From Rhizobium binae (GTDB lineage Bacteria; Pseudomonadota; Alphaproteobacteria; Rhizobiales; Rhizobiaceae): 64,000 nt of DNA. Below the pieces are notes generated by a model. The model saw only the letters and a program-made list of their open reading frames with translations. It was not told the origin of the DNA and searched no databases. The position numbers and the translations under genes were made by a program. Within the stretch, counting starts at the first letter, position 1. The number at the start of each line of letters is the position of its first letter. The stretch is taken from the NCBI RefSeq assembly GCF_017357225.1, contig NZ_CP071604.1, positions 2,917,001 through 2,981,000 of the forward strand, read 5' to 3'. This document shows, piece after piece, positions 42,986 through 50,975 of the stretch.

Positions 42986-43402
42986 ATGATCAGACAATCA
43001 ATCCTTGCCGCCGCCCTCGCCTTTCTGGCAGCCACCGGCGCTTCGGCCCGCGACAGCAGCAAGTCCGCCAAGGTGACGCTCGTCTATGAACACGAACTGC
43101 CGAACGTGCCAGGCAAGAGCATCAAGGGCGTACTGGTAGAATACGGCCCCGGCGGTTTCTCCGAAGGCCATACCCATCCCGACTCGGCTTTCATCTACGC
43201 CACCGTACTTGAGGGGTCGATCCGCAGCCAAGTCAATGACGGCCCGGTCAAGACCTATCAGGCCGGGGAGAGCTTCTCGGAAATGCCGGGCGACCGCCAC
43301 GGCGTCAGCGCCAATGGCAGCGAGACCAAGCCAGCCCGCCTGCTCGCCGTCTTCGTCGTCGACACCGATCAGAAAGAACTGACCTACCCCCCCAAAAATT
43401 AG
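42986..43402 (+). CDS. Secreted cupin-domain protein
   Basis: A 138-aa single-domain cupin with signal peptide (MIRQSILAAALAFLAATGASA). Cupin motif 1 is GGFSEGHTHPDSAFIYATVLEG with two metal-binding His and motif 2 is GESFSEMPGDRHGVS with the third His. It should bind a divalent metal in the periplasm; enzymatic role unknown. GGAG lies 7 nt ahead of ATG 42986; ATG 42974 is less well placed. Third gene of the AhpD-like series. Confidence 0.85.
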   Translation: MIRQSILAAALAFLAATGASARDSSKSAKVTLVYEHELPNVPGKSIKGVLVEYGPGGFSEGHTHPDSAFIYATVLEGSIRSQVNDGPVKTYQAGESFSEMPGDRHGVSANGSETKPARLLAVFVVDTDQKELTYPPKN

Positions 43403-43448
43403 GCGAACGCCTAGCCTGTCCGCGCGGGGCTCATGCTTGCGCGGACAG
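43400..43448. repeat. Two adjacent hairpins between cupin and MscS genes
   Basis: TAGGCG-AA-CGCCTA (43400-43413) includes the cupin stop codon; CTGTCCGCGC (43416-43425) pairs perfectly with GCGCGGACAG (43439-43448). There is no T-run, but together they could attenuate or stabilise the upstream mRNA end. Confidence 0.5.
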
Positions 43449-43496
43449 CCGACATGCTCAACCGTGTGCCGCTCGCCCTCCCGGAGACAAATAGAG

Positions 43497-44978
43497 ATGG
43501 TCTACGATGCACTCTTCGGCAAGCCGCTGATATCTCTGATAACGGTCGGCATCGCCGGCATCGTCGTCTGGTATTTTCTCTCCAGCCAACGGCCGACGAC
43601 GCGGCTGGTGGTGCAGATCCTGTTCTTTGCCGTGATGACGCTGATCCTCACGGCAAGCGGCATCGATCCTCACCGCTTTCAGGGATACGACTCCCCGGAT
43701 CCGCAGGCCCTGCTGGTGAACCTGGCGAAATCGCTCTGGTGGGTCCATCTGGCTTGGGCGGTCATCGGCTTCATCCGGCTCTACCTCGTGCTGGAGGGCA
43801 ATCCGCGCGAGGCACGCCTGCTGCAGGATCTCGTCGTCGGCGTCGTCTATATCGGCATGGCGCTCTCGATCCTGGCCTTCGTCTTTGGCGTGCCGATCGG
43901 AACCCTCGTCGCCACCTCCGGTGTCGTCGCCATCATCCTCGGCCTTGCGCTGCAGAATACGCTCGCCGACGTCTTCTCCGGCATCGCGCTGACCCTCGGC
44001 CGACCCTATGTCATCGGCGACTGGATCCTTTTGAGCGATGGCACGGAAGGCCGCGTCATCGAAAACACCTGGCGCGCCACGCATATCCTGACCGGCGGCA
44101 ACAATGTCGTCGTCTTGCCGAACAGCTTCATGGCCAAGCTCGCCCTGACGAATGTCAGCCGGCCGGACGAGACCCATCTCCTGATCCTTGCTATCCGAAT
44201 CGCGCCGACGCGAATGCCGTCCGCGATCCGCCACGTCATGGTATCGGCGCTCGCGAGCTGCAATTCGATCGTGCGTGACCCGCCGCCGGTCATCGCATTC
44301 AAGGGGCTCGATGCCACCGCGCTCGAAGTCGAGCTGCAGTTTCGGGTGACGAGTCCGAGCCAGCGGGCGGCCGCGCGAAACGAGGTGCTCGATCTCGTCT
44401 ACCGCCACAGCAAATCGGCGGGACTGCTTCTGGCCGTTCCGGCATCCGCGACGATCCTGACCGCCGATCTGCCGACGGAAGAATCCGCGCAGCCGCCGAG
44501 CGTGACGCCGCTTGCGCTGATCGACGCGATTCCGATCTTTGCGGCCCTGACGGTCGATGAGAAGCAGAAGCTCGCCGAGACCACCGCCGTCAGGGAGTTC
44601 CGGAAGGGCGATGTGATCGTGCGCGAGGGCGAAATGCTGCCCTCACTGATGATGCTGCGCGCCGGCGTGATCGCCGCGCGGCATCGAGGCGAGGAGCGCG
44701 GGCGGCTGGCGCCCGGCGATTTTTTCGGCGAGACCGGCCTGCTCGCCGGTATGCGGGAGGTCTGCACCCTGGAGGCGCTGACACCGGTGACGGTCTATGA
44801 AATCGATCAGGAAGCCTTCGCGCCGCTGCTGGCCGAACGCCCGCTGCTGGCCGAAGAAATCGCCGAAGACCTCGCCGGCCGAGCCGAACGTTTTCGCGAC
44901 CGCGCGGCCTTGCCGCCCGAACAGGTTCGCAATGCGCATGCGGTCCTGGAAACCATCAGAACCATCTTCAGAGCATAA
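43497..44978 (+). CDS. MscS-type mechanosensitive channel with C-terminal cyclic-nucleotide-binding domain
   Basis: A 493-aa membrane protein. Four helices (about 10-30, 40-58, 80-100, 115-160) lead into the pore and beta-domain VAIILGLALQNTLADVFSGIALTLGRPYVIGDWILL. Residues about 345-465 form a cNMP-binding domain: FRKGDVIVREGEMLPSLMMLRAGVIA, LAPGDFFGETGLLAGMREVCTLEAL, with the phosphate-cassette Gly-Glu and Arg present. It may be a cyclic-nucleotide-gated or modulated small-conductance channel. Its stop abuts the convergent rrf2 stop. Ligand binding is inferred from the cassette only. Confidence 0.88.
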   Translation: MVYDALFGKPLISLITVGIAGIVVWYFLSSQRPTTRLVVQILFFAVMTLILTASGIDPHRFQGYDSPDPQALLVNLAKSLWWVHLAWAVIGFIRLYLVLEGNPREARLLQDLVVGVVYIGMALSILAFVFGVPIGTLVATSGVVAIILGLALQNTLADVFSGIALTLGRPYVIGDWILLSDGTEGRVIENTWRATHILTGGNNVVVLPNSFMAKLALTNVSRPDETHLLILAIRIAPTRMPSAIRHVMVSALASCNSIVRDPPPVIAFKGLDATALEVELQFRVTSPSQRAAARNEVLDLVYRHSKSAGLLLAVPASATILTADLPTEESAQPPSVTPLALIDAIPIFAALTVDEKQKLAETTAVREFRKGDVIVREGEMLPSLMMLRAGVIAARHRGEERGRLAPGDFFGETGLLAGMREVCTLEALTPVTVYEIDQEAFAPLLAERPLLAEEIAEDLAGRAERFRDRAALPPEQVRNAHAVLETIRTIFRA

Positions 44979-45467
44979 TCATCCGGCCCGTTTGAGAACC
45001 CATTGGAACGTGCTCTGCCAGATGTCGGGCGGCACCTCTTGCGACAAGCTATCGACGAGATCGGAAAGCCGAACGCGTCTCAACGTATCGCGCCAAGCCT
45101 CGTCGGCTTCCCACATGATGCGGGCGACCGCGCAGGGCTTGCTGTCGCAATAACCTTCCGGCCGACAGGGATTATTCGCCCGGATATTCGTGCAGGTGAA
45201 GCTCCGTGCCTTGCCCTCGACCGCCTCGACGATGTCGAGGAAATTGATCGCCGAGGGCGCCCTCGCAAGCCTGTAGCCGCCGCTCGGACCAAGCGTGGTC
45301 TCGACAAGGGAAGCCTGAGATAGGCTCTGCAGTGCCTTGGAGAGATATTCCTTCGGCAGGCCATGAAGCTCGGCGAGCGCCTTGGTGGAGAGATACCTGC
45401 CCTCGGGCAGGCCCGCGAGAATGGCGCAGCAGTGCAGCGCCCACTCGACCTGGCTTTTCAGGATCAT
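44979..45467 (-). CDS. Rrf2-family transcriptional regulator, cysteine-rich (possible Fe-S sensor)
   Basis: A 162-aa regulator: MILKSQVEWALHCCAILAGL, LSTKALAELHGLPKEYLSKALQ (recognition helix), LGPSGGYRLAR (wing) and ITLxx-like EAVEGKARSF. Four Cys in the ligand segment (Cys92, Cys101, Cys107, Cys112) exceed the three used by IscR, RirA or NsrR to hold a cluster. A GGATA-N5-TATCC palindrome 40 bp upstream, repeated twice before the AhpD-like gene, points to autoregulation and a small local regulon. NO, iron or redox sensing is inference. Confidence 0.88.
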   Translation of the reverse strand: MILKSQVEWALHCCAILAGLPEGRYLSTKALAELHGLPKEYLSKALQSLSQASLVETTLGPSGGYRLARAPSAINFLDIVEAVEGKARSFTCTNIRANNPCRPEGYCDSKPCAVARIMWEADEAWRDTLRRVRLSDLVDSLSQEVPPDIWQSTFQWVLKRAG

Positions 45468-45506
45468 TCAACAACTCATCATGGCTGGCTCGGCGAGCGG
45501 AATTAA

Positions 45507-45521
45507 GGATATATGATATCC
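45507..45521. promoter_or_regulatory. GGATA-N5-TATCC site upstream of rrf2 gene
   Basis: GGATA-TATGA-TATCC, 40-54 bp before the rrf2 start codon (45467), same architecture as the two sites at 41575-41608; the spacer differs from the second of those at two of five positions. Confidence 0.6.
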
Positions 45522-45606
45522 GCAAATGATCATGATGTAAATGACCTGTAAAAGCAGAGTGTTGTGTGGCGAATGAGCCCCCGCCCGCCATAAACCTTCT
45601 CCACAT

Positions 45607-45634
45607 GGGAATAAAACCGCCTCGCTTCGTGTCT
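45607..45634 (+). promoter_or_regulatory. Candidate ECF-sigma promoter
   Basis: GGGAATAAAA at 45607-45616 followed 15 bp after GGGAAT by CGTGTCT (45628-45634), about 48 bp before the start of the secreted COG4315-type gene. The GGAAT/CGTnT look is ECF-like and the ECF sigma factor is encoded two genes on, so autoregulation is suggested. Based on one site only. Confidence 0.35.
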
Positions 45635-45681
45635 CATCTCAGGCAGCGCAAAATTGCGTGCCCAACCCGAGGAGAAACATC

Positions 45682-46062
45682 ATGAAGTCCGTGAAATTCC
45701 TGTCCGTCGTGGCGGCTGGCGCCCTTGCCGCAACCGCAGCTTTCGCCGCCGCTCCCGTCAAGACAGTCGATTCCGCCAAGGGCAAGGTTCTTGCCGGCGA
45801 AAACGGCATGACCCTCTATACCTTCAAAAAGGACGCCAAGGGGGTTTCCAACTGCAACGGCGATTGCGCCAAGAACTGGCCGCCGCTGAAGGCGTCTGGC
45901 GATGCCAAGGCCGATGGTGCATATTCGATCATCGATCGCAAGGATGGCACGAAGCAATGGGCCAAGGACGGCATGCCGCTTTACTTCTGGGTCAAGGACA
46001 AGAAGATGGGCGACATTACCGGCGATGGCGTCGGCGGCAACTGGGAGCTTGCCAAGCCTTGA
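45682..46062 (+). CDS. Secreted repeat protein of unknown function (COG4315 type)
   Basis: A 126-aa protein with signal peptide (MKSVKFLSVVAAGALAATAAFA). The mature part holds the short repeat motif of this family: GMTLYTFKKDAKGVSNCNGDCAKNWPPL and GMPLYFWVKDKKMGDITGDGVGGNWEL, including a Cys pair CNGDC. Related proteins are periplasmic or lipoprotein partners in envelope redox or metal functions. AGGAG precedes the ATG. It lies 25 bp before the ECF sigma gene, probably in one operon, and is a likely sigma-factor target. Confidence 0.85.
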   Translation: MKSVKFLSVVAAGALAATAAFAAAPVKTVDSAKGKVLAGENGMTLYTFKKDAKGVSNCNGDCAKNWPPLKASGDAKADGAYSIIDRKDGTKQWAKDGMPLYFWVKDKKMGDITGDGVGGNWELAKP

Positions 46063-46087
46063 TGGCCAAAACCTGACAAAGAGAGCC

Positions 46088-46603
46088 GTGAAGACACCCG
46101 CACCCGAAAGCTTCGAGGGCCAGGTCCTGGCCCTCCTCCCCTCGCTCAGGCGCTATTCGCGCAGCCTGACGCGCTCGGATGTCGATGGCGAGGATCTGCT
46201 CCAGGATTGTGTCGAGAAGGTGCTGGCGCACCGCGGCCAGTGGCGCGGCCTCAACCTGCGCGGCTGGGTCCTGACCATCATGACCAATCTCTACCGCAAC
46301 GGCCGGCGCGGCAGGGCGCGCGACACCATGGTCGAACTCGACGCGGCACAGGATGTGGCCTCGCCCGAACCGCCGGCCGATCCGCTGGAACGCGCCCGGC
46401 TCGACGATGCGCTGAACAGCCTTTCGGAGGAGCACCGCGCCGTGCTGATGCTCATCGTCATCGAGGGATATAGCTACAGCGAGGTCGCCGCCGCGCTCGA
46501 TATCCCGATCGGCACCGTCATGTCCCGCCTGTCGCGCGCCCGCCAGCGCATCGCCGAACGGCTGAAAGCCGATAACGTCATTACGCTTCGGAGACCAAAA
46601 TGA
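46088..46603 (+). CDS. ECF-type RNA polymerase sigma factor
   Basis: A 171-aa sigma factor. Region 2 is about 12-75 (LLPSLRRYSRSLTRSDVDGEDLLQDCVEKVL, WVLTIMTNLYRNGRR); region 4 about 110-160 (LSEEHRAVLMLIVIEGYSYSEVAAALDIPIGTVMSRLSRARQRI). The GTG at 46088 is chosen because the homologous N-terminus begins at KTPAPESFEGQV; the frame is open further back through the previous gene. It overlaps the anti-sigma gene by 4 nt (ATGA). Confidence 0.88.
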   Translation: MKTPAPESFEGQVLALLPSLRRYSRSLTRSDVDGEDLLQDCVEKVLAHRGQWRGLNLRGWVLTIMTNLYRNGRRGRARDTMVELDAAQDVASPEPPADPLERARLDDALNSLSEEHRAVLMLIVIEGYSYSEVAAALDIPIGTVMSRLSRARQRIAERLKADNVITLRRPK

Positions 46604-47382
46604 ACGAGACCAACCCGATCGTCACCGAAGCCGATCTCCACGCCTATGCCGACGGCCAGCTGGCGGAAACCGCACGCGCCCGCGTCGAGGCCTTCCTGGC
46701 CGACAACCCCGACGAAGCGGCGATGGTCGCCGAATGGCAGACGCAGAACAGCGGCATCCGCACGCTGTTTGCAGGCTACGACAAGGCGAAGGACACCGAT
46801 GCCCTGCTTGTCGCGCCGCCGCTCGCCATCCCGTCGGCGCCGAACCGCTGGGCAGTCGCCGCCGCAGCGCTCGTCGTCTTCGCGCTCGGTGCCGTCAGCG
46901 GTCATTATGGCCCGGCTCTCCTGGCAAAGCCGGACCTGCAGCTTGCGGGCTCCGAGACCTTGCCGAAACAGGCCGAGACCGCCTTCACCGTCTATGCCGC
47001 CGAGGTGCGCCATCCCGTCGAAGTCTTCGCCGACGAGGAGGCTCATCTCGCCACTTGGCTCGGAAAGCGGCTGGCCATCGAGAATTTGAAGATCCCCGAC
47101 CTGCAGTCGCTCGGCTTCAGGTTGGTCGGCGGTCGCCTGCTGCCGGTCGACGGCAGGCCGGGCGCCATGTTCATGTACGAGAACCAGGCCGGCGAACGCC
47201 TGACGGTCATTGTCGGCCGCAACAGGGAAAACCCTACGACGAGCTTCCGCTTCGCCTCATCGGGCAATCTCGAGACGTTCTACTGGGTCGACGGCGAACT
47301 AGGTTACGCCGTCACCGGCCAAATCTCGCGCGAGACGCTGCGGGGCGTCGCCGAGGAATGCTACCGGCAGTTTCCATCGTGA
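46600..47382 (+). CDS. Membrane anti-sigma factor
   Basis: A 260-aa protein with a cytosolic N-terminal segment (TEADLHAYADGQLAETARARVEAFLADNP) typical of anti-sigma factors without the zinc HCC motif, one transmembrane helix (about 84-105: WAVAAAALVVFALGAVSGHYG) and a periplasmic sensor part. Its start overlaps the sigma gene, ensuring balanced synthesis. Signal unknown; the secreted protein encoded upstream may take part. Confidence 0.85.
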   Translation: MNETNPIVTEADLHAYADGQLAETARARVEAFLADNPDEAAMVAEWQTQNSGIRTLFAGYDKAKDTDALLVAPPLAIPSAPNRWAVAAAALVVFALGAVSGHYGPALLAKPDLQLAGSETLPKQAETAFTVYAAEVRHPVEVFADEEAHLATWLGKRLAIENLKIPDLQSLGFRLVGGRLLPVDGRPGAMFMYENQAGERLTVIVGRNRENPTTSFRFASSGNLETFYWVDGELGYAVTGQISRETLRGVAEECYRQFPS

Positions 47383-47385
47383 AGA

Positions 47386-47775
47386 TCAGCGCAGCGGATC
47401 GTTGGCGAGCTCGATCGGCTGCCCATGCGGCGTGGCTTCGGCCGCCCGCTGCCAGCTCTGCTGCAAGTCGAGAATGGCGGATGTATCCGCTATGCCGTGA
47501 CTGACAAGCAGCTCGCAAAGCGCCGTCATCCAGCAATCGAAATAATCGCTGCCGTCTTCGGCGCGGCCGGGCTTATGGAGTTCCTGAGACAGGACCTCGG
47601 CCCATTCGCTCCAGGCAAACAGCCCCTTCTCATGCAGATGCACGGTCATGGCAAAAGCTTCGGCCGCCCAAGGCTCGGGAAAGACCGGCGCGCCTTCCGG
47701 CGACTTCGGCAGACCGGGCGATTGGCCGAGATCCGAGGGCTTTTCACACGCGCTCAAGATAGCTCTCCCACGCAT
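47386..47775 (-). CDS. Nitrile hydratase accessory protein (activator)
   Basis: A 129-aa protein similar to the N-terminal half of nitrile hydratase beta subunits: FPEPWAAEAFAMTVHLHEKGLFAWSEWAEVLSQEL and YFDCWMTALCELLVSHG. Proteins of this type follow nthA-nthB and help insert cobalt or mature the alpha subunit. ATG 47775 overlaps the end of nthB by 32 bp; TTG 47757 is a less likely start. Third gene of the minus-strand nth operon, ending 4 bp from the convergent anti-sigma stop. Confidence 0.85.
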   Translation of the reverse strand: MRGRAILSACEKPSDLGQSPGLPKSPEGAPVFPEPWAAEAFAMTVHLHEKGLFAWSEWAEVLSQELHKPGRAEDGSDYFDCWMTALCELLVSHGIADTSAILDLQQSWQRAAEATPHGQPIELANDPLR

Positions 47776-48403
47776 CGATGGAGACGGTCAGCGACGGATC
47801 GGCGCCTTCGCCCCAGATCTCGCCGCCATCGAAGACGACGGTGTAGAGCCATTGCGGGTTCTCGCCTTTGCCATGGGCATTGTCGTCGGGAAAGACGAAG
47901 GAGCCTTGGACCACTTCGACGACACCCCTCTTGGCGCGCGCATAACGCGGCAGCCGCGTATGGGTGGCCGGATTGAAGTTCCTCGTCCTCACCGTCTCGC
48001 CGACGGCAAAGCGCGGCGCGGTATCGACGGGACGATCGCAAGGCCCGCCCCATGCCAGCACGGCGGACACCATCTCCGCCTTCAGCACCCGCTTCGGCGC
48101 GGTACCTTCCTGCAGCGTGTGGCCGGACATCAATTCCTCGCGCGTCGCAAAGCCGTGCCGCACAAGCAGCGTCTCGACGCCACGGATCCAGATCTCGTAA
48201 TAGCTCGCCGCGAGGTAATCGGCCGGCGGGATATTCTCGCGCGCATGCCGGCTTTCATCGATCGTCCAGGCGCCGAAAGCGCCGCAGGACAGCGTAATGC
48301 CGAGCGCCCGCTTTTCCCATTCGGCATGGAAGCAGGGTTCGTCCTTCTCCGGCGCGACGGGCCCGAAGCCCATCTGCCCACCAAGATCGTGCGGTCCGTT
48401 CAT
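47744..48403 (-). CDS. nthB: Nitrile hydratase, beta subunit
   Basis: A 219-aa subunit: [16 protein letters not shown] start, [48 protein letters not shown], then the SH3-like C-terminal part [32 protein letters not shown] and [13 protein letters not shown]. With NthA it forms the alpha-beta unit that hydrates nitriles to amides in the cytoplasm. It overlaps nthA by 4 nt. Confidence 0.95.
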   Translation of the reverse strand: MNGPHDLGGQMGFGPVAPEKDEPCFHAEWEKRALGITLSCGAFGAWTIDESRHARENIPPADYLAASYYEIWIRGVETLLVRHGFATREELMSGHTLQEGTAPKRVLKAEMVSAVLAWGGPCDRPVDTAPRFAVGETVRTRNFNPATHTRLPRYARAKRGVVEVVQGSFVFPDDNAHGKGENPQWLYTVVFDGGEIWGEGADPSLTVSIDAWESYLERV

Positions 48404-49047
48404 GCGAGCGCCTCCGGGCTGCCGGCCACCGCGGTGCCGATCATCGCGTCGCGGCTGACGAGACCGGCAAGTGCTGCCTCGTCCATTCCGTCCGTGCCCT
48501 CGGGCCGCTCGGGGATGACGAGATAACGCAGCTCCGCCGTCGAATCCCAGACGCGGATCTTCTTGCGCGCCGGCAGCGTCAGCCCGAATTCGGCAAGCAC
48601 GCCGCGCGGATCGATGACCGCACGCGACCGATAGGCCGGCGCCTTGTACCAGACGGGCGGCAGGCCGAGCACCGACCAGGGATAACAGGAGCAGAGCGTG
48701 CAGACGATGAGGTTATGGGTCTCGGCCGTGTTGAAGACGGCGCGCATATGCTCGCCCTGCCGGCCGGTATAACCGAGGCTGGCAATCGCCGCCGTCGCGT
48801 CGCGCCTCAGCCAGTCGGCGAAATCAGGATCGCTCCAGGCTTTGGCAACGACATGCGCGCCGTTCCTCGGCCCCACCTTCGTCTCATAAGTCTCGACAAT
48901 CGCATCGATCGCCGCAGGATCGATCAGCCCCTTCTCCGTCAGCAGCGTTTCCAGCGCTCTCACGCGCGCCTGCATCTCGGAATAGTGGTTGTCGTGGTGA
49001 TGGTGGTCGTGGTGATGATTGTGATGATGGTCGTGATCGTCGTGCAC
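48400..49047 (-). CDS. nthA: Nitrile hydratase, alpha subunit, cobalt type, with His-rich N-terminus
   Basis: A 215-aa metalloenzyme subunit. The metal claw is CTLCSC (Cys116, Cys119, Cys121 from the chosen start) followed by [14 protein letters not shown]; Thr after the first Cys and the YPW context indicate the cobalt type. Residues 2-21 contain 13 histidines, an unusual tail that could bind cobalt. GTG 49047 is chosen because GGAGGAG lies 6 nt ahead; the frame opens at a TTG (49062) inside that site. First gene of nthA-nthB-accessory. No amidase gene is adjacent, so the amide product must be used elsewhere. Confidence 0.95.
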   Translation of the reverse strand: MHDDHDHHHNHHHDHHHHDNHYSEMQARVRALETLLTEKGLIDPAAIDAIVETYETKVGPRNGAHVVAKAWSDPDFADWLRRDATAAIASLGYTGRQGEHMRAVFNTAETHNLIVCTLCSCYPWSVLGLPPVWYKAPAYRSRAVIDPRGVLAEFGLTLPARKKIRVWDSTAELRYLVIPERPEGTDGMDEAALAGLVSRDAMIGTAVAGSPEALA

Positions 49048-49236
49048 GGCAATCTCCTCCAAAACGGCGGTCCAGGGATGGCAAGGTCGGCGGCTTGCTC
49101 CCCTCTTCTCCCCGATCGTAAGAAGGGGAACGAGGCAACGTTCTGCCCTCCTTCAAAGCATCCACTTTCCTTCTACCATACACCACCCTCGCCAAGCCCT
49201 CCTATACCGCTCAAACTTTTCCGCTAATCTCCCGCC

Positions 49237-50505
49237 ATGAACATCCTAATTCTCGGCGCAACCGGCTTCATAGGCTCCGTCGTCGCGGCCCGGCTCGTTG
49301 CGGACGGCCATGCGGTGACCGGGCTCGGTCGTAATCCCACCCGAGCCCGCCTGAAGCAGCCGGCAATCGATTGGCGGCGCGCCGATCTGTCGCGCATGAC
49401 GAAGCCCGAGGATTGGGAGGACCTGCTCAAAGACCAGCAAGCTGTCGTCAATTGCGCCGGTGCGCTGCAGGACGGGCCAGCAGATGATCTCGCCGCGACC
49501 CAGGCGGATGCGATGCTGGCGCTCTACGCCGCGGCGAAACACTCCCGTCATCTGATCGTGCAGATATCGGCAAGAGCGGCGGGGGCGGCGAGCGCACTGC
49601 CCTTTCTCGCCACCAAGCGGCGGGCCGACGAGGCGCTGGCGGCAAGCGGCCTCCCCCATCTTATCCTGTGCCCTGCCCTCGTTCTCGGCCGCAATGCCCA
49701 TGGGGGCTCATCGCTGTTGAGAGCGCTTGCCGCCCTTCCCCTGCTGCCCCTCGTCCATGCCGAGAGCCCGGTCGAAACGCTGTCGGTGGATGATCTGGCG
49801 GAAGCCGTGTCGCGGGCGTTTGCAGGCGAACTGCGCGGGGATATCGTTCTTGCCGCCGACGAAGCCTTGACGCTCGCCGACCTCGTGCGACTTCACCGGC
49901 AGTGGCTCGCGCTGCCGCCGGCCCGCGTCTTTTCCCTTGCCCCGTGGCTTGCAAAGCCTGTGACATGGCTTGCCAATGCCGCGGGCCTGCTCGGCTGGCG
50001 TTCGCCGCTGCGCTCGACGGCGATGACCGTTATGTCGGAGGGTATACGAAGCGCGAGAAGAGAAAGCGGCCTCATCGCGACATCCGCTGCGGTAACTCTC
50101 GCGGCCAATCCCTCCGGCGTGCAGGATCTCTGGTTTGCCCGGCTCTATCTCCTCAAACCACTCTTCATCGCTGGCCTCTCTGTTTTCTGGCTGCTCTCCG
50201 GCCTGATCCCACTGCTTTCCGTGGAAAAGGCCTCCGCGCACTTCCTGCTCTTCATGCCTGAAGCCGCAGCAACGGCGCTGACGCTTGCGACCTGTCTCGT
50301 CGACGTCGCGCTCGGCGCCGCCGTGCTTGTTCGCCCGCTCGCCAGACGCGCCCTTCTCGGCATGCTTGCCGTCTCCTTGGCCTACCTTGCCGGCGGCACA
50401 CTTCTCGAACCTGCGCTCTGGCTCGATCCGCTCGGTGCCCTCGTCAAGGTGCTGCCGTCGATCTTGCTGACGCTGGCGACCCTCGCCACCCTGGACGAAC
50501 GCTGA
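49237..50505 (+). CDS. NAD(P)-binding (SDR-type) protein fused to DoxX-like membrane domain
   Basis: A 422-aa protein. Residues 1 to about 220 form an extended SDR (MNILILGATGFIGSVVAARLVADGHAV, VVNCAGALQDGPADDL, FLATKRRADEALAASGLPHLILCPALVLG). The C-terminal 130 residues hold about four membrane helices (LKPLFIAGLSVFWLLSGLIPLL, LTLATCLVDVALGAAVLVRPLARRALLGMLAVSLAYL), a DoxX-like or DUF4267-like unit. Such fusions are seen in proteobacteria without known substrate. Its stop overlaps the next ATG by 1 nt (TGATG), so it is translationally coupled to the DUF2269 gene. Confidence 0.82.
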   Translation: MNILILGATGFIGSVVAARLVADGHAVTGLGRNPTRARLKQPAIDWRRADLSRMTKPEDWEDLLKDQQAVVNCAGALQDGPADDLAATQADAMLALYAAAKHSRHLIVQISARAAGAASALPFLATKRRADEALAASGLPHLILCPALVLGRNAHGGSSLLRALAALPLLPLVHAESPVETLSVDDLAEAVSRAFAGELRGDIVLAADEALTLADLVRLHRQWLALPPARVFSLAPWLAKPVTWLANAAGLLGWRSPLRSTAMTVMSEGIRSARRESGLIATSAAVTLAANPSGVQDLWFARLYLLKPLFIAGLSVFWLLSGLIPLLSVEKASAHFLLFMPEAAATALTLATCLVDVALGAAVLVRPLARRALLGMLAVSLAYLAGGTLLEPALWLDPLGALVKVLPSILLTLATLATLDER

Positions 50506-50975
50506 TGCTGGAAGGATGGCTGCTTCTTGCCCATGTCATCGGCGCGACCGTGCTCTTCGGCACCGGCGCCGGCATCGCCTTCTTCATGGTGATGGCGCAT
50601 CGCACGCGCGATCCGGTCCTGATCGCCCATGTCGCCGGAACTGTCGTCATCGCCGATACGGTCTTCACCGCAACGGCGGCCATTCTCCAGCCGGTAACCG
50701 GTTATTTGCTGGCGCGAACGATCGGCTGGGACCTGACGGAAGGCTGGATTGCGCTGTCGCTGCTGCTTTACGTATTCACCGGCGTCTTCTGGCTGCCGGT
50801 CGTCTGGATTCAGATCCGGCTGCGCGATCTCGCCCGCGCCGCTGCGGTGTCGGGCACGGTCCTGCCGCCGTCCTATTTCGGCCTTTACCGCATCTGGTTC
50901 GCTTTCGGCTTTCCGGCCTTCGCAGCCGTCCTCGGCATTCTCTGGCTGATGCTGACGAAGCCGGCGCTATTTTAG
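50505..50975 (+). CDS. DUF2269-family integral membrane protein
   Basis: A 156-aa protein with four helices: WLLLAHVIGATVLFGTGAGIAFFMVM, VAGTVVIADTVFTATAAILQPVTGYLL, ISLLLYVFTGVFWLPVVWIQI and YRIWFAFGFPAFAAVLGILWLML. This matches DUF2269. The His in helix 1 and the polar pairs are family-conserved; function unknown, perhaps a partner of the preceding SDR-DoxX protein. It overlaps the convergent LysE gene by 9 bp. Confidence 0.83.
   Translation: MLEGWLLLAHVIGATVLFGTGAGIAFFMVMAHRTRDPVLIAHVAGTVVIADTVFTATAAILQPVTGYLLARTIGWDLTEGWIALSLLLYVFTGVFWLPVVWIQIRLRDLARAAAVSGTVLPPSYFGLYRIWFAFGFPAFAAVLGILWLMLTKPALF

Noticed and set aside
48970..49040. Triplet-like GTG/GAT repeats as a microsatellite
   Set aside because: They encode the His/Asp-rich N-terminus of NthA in frame.
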